Below are positions 34,101 to 44,825 of a stretch of 64,000 nucleotides of DNA, in pieces. This DNA comes from Tubulanus polymorphus (Eukaryota > Nemertea > Palaeonemertea > Tubulaniformes > Tubulanidae), in assembly GCF_964204645.1 (NCBI RefSeq), contig NC_134036.1, positions 8,356,704 through 8,420,703 of the forward strand. The letters are read 5' to 3'. The notes under the pieces are model-generated. The model saw only the letters and a list, made by a program, of their open reading frames with translations. It had not been told where the DNA came from and made no database searches. A program made the position numbers and the translations under genes. The first letter of the stretch is position 1; every line of letters begins with the position of its first letter.

Positions 34101-35003
34101 TTATGAAGACGGTCTTCCCTCGAGAATCAGCTGTGTGTGTGTGCCCCTCTCCATAGAGCGGGACAGCACGTTGTTCCAGACGGCCGGGAGATGAAAACGG
34201 CCCCCGTCTTTGTTGAGAGAAGGGTGCAATGTACGGATGTAGATTGCTTCTTTGACACCTCTCCCAAACCATCTGGGTTCAACACCGAGAATCCTAACGT
34301 TGTCAATGTCAACTGTGTGACCCGGTTGGTCGACATGAAGGTGTTTCGACACCTCTGACGTAACGGAGCTGGGGCGTCTGTGTTCCCCGAATCTGGCTCT
34401 TAAGGATCGTTCGGTTTCACCTACGTACGAGTCACTACACTGTTCGCATTTGATATGATACACCGGACTCACTACTCTCGATTTATCCAGTTTGTCCTTA
34501 GGTCTAACCAAAATCTGCCGTAGAGTGTTCATGGGTTTGAAGAACACCGGTACTCCGTATCGTTTCATAACCCGACGTAACTGTTCTGAGGTACCCTTAA
34601 TGTATGGTATCACGACGGGAGCGACTTTCCGCCTTTCGGATTGTGTAGCTTCCTTAGTATTATTAGCCGGTTTGCATGGGTTCGGTGACGTGATCCAGGC
34701 AGGATAGTCGTTAAAACTCAGAGCCTTCTTTACATGGTTGACCTCCTCTAACATATCCACTGGATCCGATACGACACTTTCCGCCCTGTGGTTCAACGTT
34801 CTCACAACACCCTTCTTGTGTTCTAGGGGGTGGTTGCTATTGAAGTTCAGGTACTGGTCGGTATGAGTGTCTTTCCTGTATTCTCTCGTACGGATAGTGT
34901 GGTCACTGTTTACCACCGATAGCGTGTCTAAGAACGCAATAGATCGTTCCGTCCTACTGTCACCACCATCGTCAATACTCGGTAAAACATTGACCGACAG
35001 CAC
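34101..35003 (-). pseudogene. Penelope-like element, 5'-truncated RT plus GIY-YIG endonuclease
   Basis: A 300-codon open frame on the minus strand. It begins within the RT (SIAFLDTLSV, then YRKDTHTDQYLNFNSNHP, which is the thumb/linker region typical of Penelope-like elements) and continues into a GIY-YIG-type nuclease: SPVYHIKCEQC, SYVGETERSLRARFGEH and EAIYIRTLHPSLN. The catalytic Arg and Glu/His of that domain are visible. The RT catalytic core is missing, so this is a truncated copy. Unusually, the rest of the frame is uninterrupted, which suggests a recent insertion. Its last codons are repeated in the opposite orientation at 35,001-35,029. Confidence 0.75.
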
Positions 35004-35110
35004 ACACAGCTGATTCTCGAGGGAAGACCGGAATCCCGGATGACGTCAGCAGTGACATCATCAGTGTGATCAAGCCTGTAGAAACAGGCGAAAGCTAACA
35101 AGTAAGTTTC
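34113..35110. mobile_element. Rearranged Penelope-like insertion with a 29-bp inverted repeat
   Basis: GGTCTTCCCTCGAGAATCAG and the next 9 bp near 34,113-34,141 recur inverted at about 35,001-35,029. The right copy carries, in plus orientation, the end of the Penelope-like frame followed by its 3' untranslated sequence, including a stem GCCTGT/ACAGGC (35,074-35,089) and GAAA (35,090-35,093). Head-to-head partial copies like this are common for Penelope-like elements. Confidence 0.6.
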
Positions 35111-35389
35111 GCTAAATATTCGGAGTTCCTACGGTTCAAATTAGGATACTATTCATGTTAACCGAATGAACATACATCAACGTATTATGAAGACGTTTAG
35201 GATATATATATATATTATTGGGCTTTCATGAATTATACTAATAAAGCTTTCGGGAACATAGTAGTAGGGTTCAGTTATCAGCGGTTAAACAATATCAACA
35301 AGTAGTGCATGGAAGCTGGTGTTCATGGCCAGTATTGCAGTGTCAGACAACGTGCGTGGATATGTACATACATGAACATAGATAGAAAT

Positions 35390-35790
35390 TATATTAATAA
35401 ACAAGTGTGGAAGTGACGTATGTATCTACGTATAGGTAAACCAAATATGGTACGGCCATGGACCCCGTTGAATCCAAAAGTATATTTTTAGAAAATTGTG
35501 ACGTGTGCAGACACGTCATCGCCCATATATGGATGGGAGGAATGTTGTGACGCATGAATACGTCACAAGCCATGAATTCCAAGCCATATGTGGAAGAGGA
35601 TCTGCACACGTTACACAAGAGAAATTAATATAAATAGGGAGGTTTTTGTAAGCACGAGTAGGGAGCTCCGGGGAATGATCTGTATACATCTAGTAAGAAG
35701 AATAAACGAAAGATAACTTTAGCCATTGTTAAGTTATTTCTGGAGCCGTGTAGAAGTCAAGACCAAGGACGGAGATCTGATCTAAGAGAG
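35390..35790 (+). other. LTR-like promoter region, tentative
   Basis: TATAAATA (35,629-35,636) is followed by GAGTAGGGAGCTC and, 60 bp later, AATAAAC and a GC-richer segment. The order TATA, short leader, AATAAA resembles the R region of an LTR. No matching second LTR or terminal duplication was seen. It lies between the two halves of the LINE. Confidence 0.25.
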
Positions 35791-35979
35791 TGTCCTCGCA
35801 ACATTATCTAGAAGAATTATTACCACGACGCTAGTTGGACAACCCAATCCGGATTCACAGCATTGGAAGATACGGACCATAACATAGGTGGAGTTCCATA
35901 CCCGCAACATTGGTGGAGTAGAAAACATAACCACAACCACAGTAGAGTACTGCGATACCTGTATATTAATAATTAACAC

Positions 35980-37175
35980 AACCAGAACAAAAGCTATGGT
36001 CTTTGAAAACCTGTGTTTCTAATCAGAGGGTCTGCAATAGAAACGGTATCAGAGTTTAAATACCTTGGAATAATTTTTAGTTACACTGATAATTTTGCAA
36101 AAGTGCGGGAAATCTGTTTGCGAAAATGCAAAAAAGGCACTCTATTATGTCATTAAAAAGGTAGAACGATATGCTCTGGATGTCGATATAGCCTTTCGGT
36201 TATTCGATGCACTAGTCGCCCCCATCCTTTCCTTTGGTAGCGAGGTCTGGGGTTTTGCAAATCCTACACAAATAGAACGTAAGCTTATACACCTAATGTT
36301 CTGTAAATATATTCTAAAATTAAAGCGCTCTACGCCAAACTGTATGGTATATGGAGAAACTGGACGTTTTCCAATAGAAATTCAAGTAAAACTTATAGTA
36401 GTTGAATTTTGTGCCTACCTTATTTTACACGAAAAGACCAATTTTGGGAAGATGCACCGTATTGTAAACAAAAATCACCTGAACAATAAGCCTTGCGAAT
36501 GGACTAGTTACGTTCAATCCAATATGAAAAGTGTGGTTTAGCTTACGTCTGGTATGAACAAAATTTCCCCAACGTTAATTATTTGATGGAATCAACGAAA
36601 ATTAGATTTCAAGATCAATGTAGACAAGATTGCCGTCAAAACTTAGAAAATTCGTCAAAGCTAGATACTTATAACATTGTAAAACCAGAATGGGGTATGG
36701 AAACATGTTCACTCTCACTTTTCCTAATCTGAGAATAACACTGATAAAATTCCGATGCTCGAACCATGCCTTACCCATATAAATAGGCAGATACGTAAAT
36801 ATACCGAGAGGAGAACGAATTTGTACCAGATGTAACCTAAACAAAATCGGTGTCGAGTATCATGTTGTTTTGGAGTGTAGTTTCTTTGAAGAACTCCGTA
36901 TACTATATATATTTGCAAATTTTTATGAAAACCCGAATCTTCATAAATTCTCGCTGCTATTTAGTTCAAAAGACATGACTGTGGTGCGTAATTTATCTAT
37001 TTTTCTGAAGAAACTAAACGAGCTTTATCAACTCTAAGTAGTAAACACCGAATTTAAACCGGAACCCTTAAACTGTAATTTGTATATACGTATGTATGCA
37101 TGTGAAAATAATGTACCCGGTATTTTCTTTTCTGTGCTCGAAATTTTGTAAAAGAAAATGGAGCAATAAAGATAA
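35980..37175 (+). pseudogene. LINE fragment, RT thumb and C-terminal zinc knuckle, with 3' tail
   Basis: Starts with TRTKAMVF and SEFKYLGI (the segment after the RT palm), then an open stretch at 36,095-36,541 with LFDALVAPILSFGSEVWGF. After two frame changes comes a C-terminal finger of the form C-x2-C, later H-x4-C (36,815-36,880; CTRCNLNKIG, then EYHVVLECSFF). The frame ends at 37,037. The 3' untranslated region ends in a (TAA)-type simple repeat near 37,160-37,190, as in many non-LTR elements. Together with 33,460-34,100 it is probably one LINE whose catalytic middle was replaced by other insertions. Confidence 0.65.
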
Positions 37176-37189
37176 TAATAATAAAATAA

Positions 37190-38970
37190 ACAAACATTGC
37201 ACTGAATATGTGGGTTAGAGGCATACGATGTGATAACTAGAGATCAACTCCTACTAGAATTATGCTCTCTTCCATTGACAAATTATGCCATACAAGGTTA
37301 TATTGAAAATGACACTTGCACGCTGGACATAGATTATCATAGAACTAATTATCAATGATATTGAATGATATGGTTAAGATGAAATCAATCCTGCTGTTCA
37401 TACCCACATGTAACACAGCTGCATTGCAATACCAGTTTTGTCATTTTTTTCGGAATGATATTTAGGACAGCCATAGACTGGGCCTACTGCTTTACAAATG
37501 GAGCGAATTTAAATGATTTATTGTTCACTGCAACTGAGCATATATTCACGCTCATCATGCATTCGAGCATCCATTTTCCAATTCTTAGGAAGCCAAATTT
37601 TGAAAGAGGGCCTCGTTAAAATTTACAGGAAACCTAAAAATATTGGTTCAAAAAATCAAATCAGAGAGCGAAATCTCTTCTGATTAGATGCTTATTGCAA
37701 ATTCAATTAAATTTTATTCGGCGAGAAAACATCTAATTCAATTTTATTCTATCAAACAAAATACATCCAATTTTTTTTAAATGTTTTATGACTAAATTAT
37801 CTATTATTTATAACAACTAAACTATTAATAACAATTTTAACTTATTGAAGAATTATTAGAAATGTTTATAAATTCTACCCATCTCATGCTCAACCTACTA
37901 TTCTAATCATTCACAATGCTATTTGTAAATAGGCGTAAACTTCAGTAGCCATGCATAACCCTAGTTACACATCAAGCCCTCTTTGACATTTGGGCAAGGA
38001 ATACTGTTTTCTCGTATATTGAATTGTATCTTACTAGAATGGTATATCATTCAATCTTTTACCTTTAGGTTCTGAACTTCTTGGCAAAGAAGACGATGAC
38101 CATAATGAAGATGCATTAAGATCTGATGATGACTTGCTTCACGGAGAAAAACCATAAATATGGTTAGATCTACCATTTTCAAAGGGATTATGTTTTTCTC
38201 ATCATGTAATCATTTTTGGCTGTTATGTTCTATGTGTCATGTGGTTTATAATGATTTGTATTAAATTTGATAATTATTTGTATTAAATTTGTATGATTTG
38301 AATTTAACGTTTTACTTCAGTCAGAAAAACCATCAACCTGGTTGTGCCTGAATGTGCCTTTTTCATCCTTGTAAGGAAGTTATTTTTTATTTCTTCATCA
38401 TCTTGTAATATTTGACTGTAGGGAGGTTTATATGAGGTTATTATGTACGGAAGTGATAAGGGTCATTTCGACATATATCATGATGTTTTGATAGTTTTAA
38501 CGTTTTCATTTTATCGCCAATTTTCCTTGTAACAAGGCGACATTCATGACGAAACTAAGCTGTCATCATATTTCTGGGGTCTTCACCTTATTTCGGCATG
38601 TCATCAAATGTAGATTTGTGTTGATGATAAGACAATGATCGCAATGATGAAGCAGCATTACGGTCAGATGACAATTTTGTTGTATATGAAGTTGACATTT
38701 GCTTTACGCAGAAAAGTCATAAACCTGTTTTAATATCTGGGTTTACAGCTTGTAAGATTTTATCTACGTGGATAAGGAGATAATTGTTATTTCTTGACGC
38801 ATGATATTTCTGAAAGTAGTTTTATTTTCTTGTAAGTTCAAAAGGTATGTAACAAACATATTTGGGTGACATGTGGCCTTGGGCCACTTTCTAATCAAAT
38901 ATTGAATTACTGCAGCCTGTAAGAATCTGTAGAGCTACCAATCTACTCTTGATTTTCAGTTTTTGTTACC
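37190..38970. other. Non-coding stretch
   Basis: No gene is supported. 37,463-37,520 matches the left end of the insertion at 10,407. An AATTCAATTAAATTTTATTC tail lies near 37,703. Short AT-rich phrases are duplicated around 38,240-38,300. Confidence 0.4.
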
Positions 38971-38977
38971 ATTTTAT

Positions 38978-39140
38978 AATGAGAGTAATTAGATAAGTTT
39001 TGTTTGAGATCAAAGGTCGAAAGTTCGAGCTCATAAAAAATAAAAATAAATTCTCACACGCTCGAATTTATTTTTATTTTTTACTCACTCAACTTTTCAA
39101 CCTATAATCCGAAACAAGACTTATCTAATTACTCTCATTA
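38978..39140. mobile_element. 163-bp MITE with near-full-length inverted arms
   Basis: TAATGAGAGTAATTAGATAA at the left end and its complement at the right end (to 39,140) begin arms of about 70 bp around a short centre. The two halves of the stem also share AAAAATAAAAATAAATTC and its complement. The whole unit would fold into one hairpin. It lies about 95 bp left of the polymerase fragment. Confidence 0.7.
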
Positions 39141-39234
39141 TTTTAATATGGTCATATTTCTCTTTGTTTTTTATGGTCAATAATTAGTTCCCTACATCGT
39201 GCTTTCTGGTAATATTTGTAGAGTATCCAATTAA

Positions 39235-40375
39235 GTACCATTTGAAAATAATTATAAGATAGACAATTATCCTGTTAGAATTAAAAATATTCCAAAAATA
39301 GGAAGAGATAATAATGTGAAAATAAATGTATTTGATTCAGTCAAATTACCAAACACAAAAGGTAACAATATTAAACATTATATATTAGAACCTTTGTGTT
39401 TATCAAACGATTATGATTCAAATGGTGTTATAGATATATTACATTTTGAGAATCATTATATGTGGATAAAACGAATTGATTTATTTTTTAAATCAAATTC
39501 TTATATTAAAATATATCTATGTGGAAAATGTATAACTAAATTCAGTAATGAAAGTGCATTATTAAATCATAAACTATTATGTGATAATCATGATTATTGT
39601 AAATTAATTTTACCAAATCAAAAAAATAAAATATTAGAATTCAAAAAATTTGATTACAAAAATAAAGTACCATTTTTAGTATATAAAGATCTTGAATCAT
39701 TAAACAAAGAACAAACTGATCAAGATAGAAAGGAAATACATTATAAAAGAAATTAAATTCTAATGAAAATGATTTTTCAGAAGAACCACCAATAACAAAT
39801 ACTATCAAAAGATTCATCAAAGTGCTGCAGCTTTTGTATTATATATAAAATCAGACTATCCAGGATTAATTAAAAGTGAATATCATTATTATAGAAATGA
39901 AAATGTTATTAATAATTTTTGTGACTTATTAATTGAATATCAAATGAAATTTAGTAAATTGTTAAATGAAAATGAAAAAATTATAATGAATGAAGTAGAT
40001 AAATGAGAATTTGAGTTTGCAGATAAATGTTATTATTGTGAAAAACAATTTGATATTAAAGATAAAAAAGTTCATGATCATTGGAATGGTAAATTTAGAG
40101 GTGCAGCACATGAGAATTGTTACCTACAAGCAAAGAAAATCAATTTTGTTCCAGTTATATTTCATAATTTATCAGGATATGATGCTCATTCATTTATCAA
40201 ACAGCTATGTAATAAAATAGAAGAAATCAATGATGAAATAGAAAGATTAAATTCAAATAGATCAAAATGTTGCTAAAATACCAACTTATAAATTTAAAAT
40301 GTTAGCCAAAACATCTAAGAATTATTTATCTTTCAAATTTGGATGTCTAAGATTTATAGATTCAAATAGATTCAT
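39235..40375 (+). pseudogene. Polinton-type protein-primed DNA polymerase B fragment (exonuclease region only)
   Basis: AT-rich coding remnant in changing frames. An open stretch from 39,235 to 39,756 includes a C-x2-C...H finger and ends with the Exo I-like motif LVYKDLES (Asp and Glu kept). After a break, CYYCEKQF and a His/Cys-rich stretch (39,990-40,130) lead to the Exo II-like motif FHNLSGYDAH (about 40,160-40,190). A last piece to 40,375 has RFIDSNRF. These are the 3'-5' exonuclease motifs of protein-primed family B polymerases as in Polinton/Maverick elements. The palm and the YxDTD active site are absent. Composition and codon use match the virus-like element at 1-17,000, which lacks a polymerase in this window. 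Confidence 0.7.
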
Positions 40376-40760
40376 ATACATTTTGGAATTCGTGTACATT
40401 AACTTCAGTCTTGCCAATAACAGTTATGTAAAACAAGTAATTCATATTCGAACGAGTCAACGATCAAGATGTGATTTCTTTCCTTTTTCGAAACGGTATT
40501 CTAATGATCGCTTTGAAAATCATCATCGACAAATCATAAACAGTTAACAATCCGATCATTGATTTATTTACTCGCAGTTTTATTGGATCTACTTATATAT
40601 TACACAAGATTTGACGACTCACGAAATACATATAGATTCAATTCGAGCTTTTCCTTTATGTCCACATCTTGGCCAGTAAGTCGGTCGTGGTTCAGTTTTA
40701 TAGTCGGATATTTCCCGAACGCCGCAGGTATATCCGATAATAAACCCTTTTCACCGACGA

Positions 40761-41923
40761 TTATTTGCACAAACCGGCGTCACAATTGTTGCTGCAACAA
40801 TCAGAACTAAGGAGACAATAGTCATTTTTTCTCTTGCAATTTGGATTTCCTGAAGATATGAAAATTAAATTTTGAAGTGAATCGCTGTTTTACTTGAATA
40901 GAAGAAACATTAAAATCCGAACGGATGTACGCATAGGACCGGCAATGATCCAGACAAAATGAACGATGGATGACCCTCCCTCGTTCACGTTCGAATGAAT
41001 CTATGCGGGAATTTACGAAATACGTGCATTTAAGAATTAAACCTCATGTTAATCGAATAGTTAATTTTTGTCAGAATATCAATACCGCGTATCATCTCTG
41101 AAATTGTATCCGTCAAATCAATACGCGCAATCGATAAAAATACTACATAAGACTCCGCCTAAATCGGTGCCGGTCTACCCGGCTATCCGGCAAATGAAAA
41201 CAAGATTTCCGTTTGCTAGTGTTTTTTTTTCAATACAAAAAGATCGCCTAGTCCGGTATCGCTCTATTCGGTAATCCGCCTTAACTGGTATAATTTAGGC
41301 CAAAGTCTGCGTCTAAACCGTGACGGCTTTTCACCTGAAATACTATATGTGTTATAAAATACTATCAATTTTCTCTCTCTGTTCGTGGGCCATATGCTAC
41401 TATTACTGCAGATTCATGACCTAAATTGGCAATAGTTTTCATAATGATTGTGCATCACGAGGAAACAATCGAAACTGATGAAAGTGTTTCGAAATGCAAT
41501 AGAACGTATAACGTCAAGTCACAGGCACTCGCCGATAGGCTTGGGTAACAGTTCCTGAAGTCATTGATAATGTATATGTGTTTCTGAGTGGTTATTCTGC
41601 GCAATAAATCGGAAAAAATTGTTTTGCTACTGATTGATACGTTCAAAAAGAAAATGGCCGCCAGCTCCACACACGGCGAGATCTCAAAATACTAACACAC
41701 CGAGAACCACCTAATTCGGTAGAAAATTGCCACAACTGTTTGCCCGTTTACAGAGGCAGAGTCTACTGTATATAGCACGTGGAATTGATGTTTTTCGTAG
41801 AATCCTATCAAATCGTGTATAATGACCCCAGTTACTTACGTGCATCTATAACTGCTGCGGCACTGATCACAATCATAACAATAGCACATACGCGAGTCAT
41901 TAAATAAGCAAGCATTTCCGTGT
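40761..41923 (-). CDS. Knottin-like cysteine-rich secreted peptide (locus C)
   Basis: Minus strand. Signal exon 41923-41840: acceptor TTCTAG, ATG 41915-41913, donor GTAAGT. Mature exon 40849-40761: acceptor CTTCAG, TAA 40763-40761. Together 54 residues, with a phase-1 intron of about 990 bp. The signal exon has the same opening as locus A and a hydrophobic core (IVMIVISAAA). The mature exon keeps C-x6-C-x5-CC-x3-C-x4-C but ends in Lys, not Ser, and is more basic before the second cysteine. The 3' flank is homologous to locus E at 20.2-20.4 kb. An apparent ATG inside the mature exon opens a different frame and is not a start. Coding exons are intact. No first non-coding exon was identified. 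Confidence 0.7.
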
Positions 41924-43040
41924 CTAGAATTATAAAATGTTTTAAAATTAAAATGTTTTATTACTAACTGACATTTAGGGTAATCAATATCATATTTCGA
42001 TATGCTCCTATCAAATCCAGCAGAAAAGCATTTTGGCAGATTATGGTACCAGTCATGCTGCTTTAGGAAAATTTTAGCTGTTATTAGATATAGTAAAAAT
42101 CAACGATAACGGGTTTTTTGCGTTGCTAGTTTGAATACCATACATTGAAGCGTACAGCGCTCGTCAAACTCATCAAAAGTAGTCTGATAATCATTGTTTT
42201 AAACAGTAATTAATGGATTAATCTGGGATGTTCCGCTTGTAATATTAGATTAATATAAAATGGCACACGCCGTACATTTTGAAGTCAGCTAACGTTCTGT
42301 TGCTGGGTGTTTCTCTCGGACAAGTTTCTGTCCGTATGAATATGATTATTGATTCATTTTCTGTCCCAATAATGTTCTCATTTCAATTATGAGAATGTAT
42401 GTTATTAATCTTGTATATGCAGCTCAAGGTAAACTGCATCAGTTAAGATCAGGACCCAAGAATATCGCATTAAGCTATTAAACAAAAGATTGCACGAATA
42501 AAACACATTTATAATAACTAGGAAAATATTTTTAAGTAGGAATACATTTTTCCTTTTTCGTATCGTTCGAGCAATCCGAAGTAAGTTCATCTAAGCCTGG
42601 AACTTGGGTGCATATGCAAATGAAGGCAGGACACAGAAACATTAATAATGAAAAATAAAAACTCATCTGTGAGTTCACATAAAATAACCGTAAATTAAAG
42701 TCAAAGCTTCATATGTTTAGTGTTATGGATATGGTAAAATATTACAAAATCAATTTGATGAAAAATAATCAACCTATTTTTTACTTAATATATTTTGCCT
42801 TATCCATTTCTATAAGCTATAAAACTACCGTAAATCATAGTCAAAGCTTCAAATGTATCGCACTAGACAAGCGTCAAGTTGAATCTTACTCATTTAGTGA
42901 AAAATAATCTAACCTATTTTACTTATGTATTTTGCATTTAGTCTATGTCTTATATAAACGTTTGATGATAAAATATGAAGAATTAAATATTTCGTCGCCG
43001 GGCTTACCTTAGTAGCCTCTACCGATGGAGTAAAATTTTG
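41924..43040. other. Non-coding stretch upstream of knottin C
   Basis: A short duplication occurs: ATAACCGTAAATTAAAGTCAAAGCTTC (about 42,685) recurs in similar form at 42,825 with CATAGTCAAAGCTTC. No exon homologous to the non-coding first exon of loci A and B was found. Confidence 0.35.
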
Positions 43041-43049
43041 AAATGAAAT

Positions 43050-43330
43050 TTTGAAATTAACGAAACACCGTTATCGAAACCTTATATCGGTGTTTTGTTA
43101 AGTAGAGTCGATTCGCAGCCGGCTCTTTAAAATCGATCCACGCGCATTACTATTTACTCTCACTGAGCCATAAGTATTATCTCACGAGCAACCATTGTAT
43201 TCAATGAGCTATCGCCTTTCGTAATTTCTGAATGTTTAATATTTCATATGTTATTCCAATACTATTGCTAATGTACTGTGCATGCATAGAACGCATCTTT
43301 CTGACGAGTAACGGTCTCAGATGCGGTACC
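43050..43330 (+). repeat. Dispersed repeat family R1, copy 3
   Basis: Contains CGGCTCTTTAAAATCGATCC, CACTATTTACTC-like and CAATGAGCTATCG, followed by ATGTACTGTGCATGCATAG. Confidence 0.5.
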
Positions 43331-43949
43331 CGCAAAATCAGCTATCCCACCTATCCGTAACCATGCAACAGTAGGTCGATTGTTATATCTTATTAAGACA
43401 AGTTAATTTTTTTCTGTAATTGTAAACATTGTATGACTTATAGAAGTCTCCCTTCATGTACCATACAAATGACTCCTCAATCCTTATATTATCACAACAC
43501 TCCCTAAATGAGATATGTTCATTCTTTTACTCGGATATCAGTTAAGTTGTCATATTAACTGAATCATTTAAGTGAAAAGTTCATTTAGATTCAACTGAAA
43601 TGCAGAAAAAAATCGAACACGAGAACGAAAGTGTTAAAGTCATGTAGCAAATAACCTAAACACTTAAAACAATTATCTCAAATGAATCTGTGTAGAAACC
43701 TGGATATATATATTTTTGCGGTAATTGGGCAACGAGCATTGTTTCTGGAAACTGAATTTTCTCGAACTGTCCTGTGAGGCACAGTTCAGTCCTCGGTAAC
43801 TTGGAAGACATACGTGAGTTTGCTTTTTTGTGCGCCTTTTGCGTTCTTTTCCTATTTGTGTAGGTTTTACTAAAAGTTCACACTATGCAAATATACGTTT
43901 TCACTTAAAAGTATATGTTTATTGATTCATACACTCAAGTGTGAAAAGA

Positions 43950-44202
43950 AGTAATGGGAAAGTTAGGGTTCCGAGCTAAAGGACGAACGAGTCCTACCCG
44001 GTCTTCGCTTACCCATTTTTTTAAATTGATTAAAATTTAACAATAATTAGATAAAAATGCACCTAAACCACTAGCTTGTTAATCTAGTGTTTTTTTTCAT
44101 CTAATTCTTGTTAAATTCAATTTAATTTTAAAAAGTGAGTTCGAATTGGTAGGACCCGTCCTTCGTCCTTTGGGCCGAGACCCTAAGTTTCCCATTACTG
44201 AA
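43950..44202. mobile_element. Foldback/MITE element of about 250 bp
   Basis: AGTAATGGGAAAGTTAGGGT near 43,951 and its near-complement near 44,180-44,202 begin arms of about 110 bp. The arms also share CTAAAGGACGAA and an AT-rich inner part (AACAATAATTAGATAAAAA and its complement). No coding capacity. Confidence 0.65.
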
Positions 44203-44424
44203 ATACCAGGTGAACTCATCGATTATGCGATTCGGTAAAGAAGCGCGATATCCTGACATAATGTAGTAGTATGCATATAAATAGATACTGATCATCTGCA
44301 CTTCACACGTGAGACTTTCCGGATACATTTCAAATAACAAAATGAACGAAGAACACTGCACAGAAATGTTACTTAGATAAACTTTTAAAACTGATCTTCA
44401 TAATAATTATATTATTCGTGCTAT

Positions 44425-44825
44425 ATATTCGACTTATAACGCGTTCTCAAATGTTTTGATACTTTCTCAGTTTGTATCAAAAATATTGCTGATTTTAGGT
44501 CCTGAAAGTCCTGAAAAATGATAAATTTACAGTGTAAAATCGTACAAACGTGTCATCTATACCACAAAACACTTTATTTCCTGACCAATTTATGATGTTT
44601 TGTGTGGGCCATAAACCTCAATATCTGCCTGTGATCTCAACTTTCAATTAAGATTACGTAAGCTACTCGTGCCCAAAACGCGGCAGGCGCACAATAGAAA
44701 GTTACGCGCAGGGTACTTTTATTGTCGCCGACATAGAGGACCGATATTTTGCTAATTGGATTCGGGAGGTTTAAACCTCCCAAGGTCAATTTACTAAAAT
44801 TGTGACCTTCAGGGAGATTCTACGA
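44425..44825 (+). repeat. Left arm of a widely spaced inverted repeat
   Basis: About 400 bp inverted relative to 50,396-50,790. Shared phrases include TTGATACTTTCTCAGTTTGT, AAATGATAAATTTACAG, and the perfect palindrome GGGAGGTTTAAACCTCCC at 44764-44781. Identity is high but imperfect. Confidence 0.7.

Noticed and set aside
34137-34707. Plus-strand open frames at 34.1-34.7 kb
   Set aside because: They are antisense to the Penelope-like frame, which has clear GIY-YIG motifs.
40750-40828. Minus-strand ATG followed by a signal-peptide-like hydrophobic run (MTIVSLVLIVAA)
   Set aside because: It is an alternative frame within the knottin C mature exon; the spliced frame has the family cysteine pattern and the correct phase.
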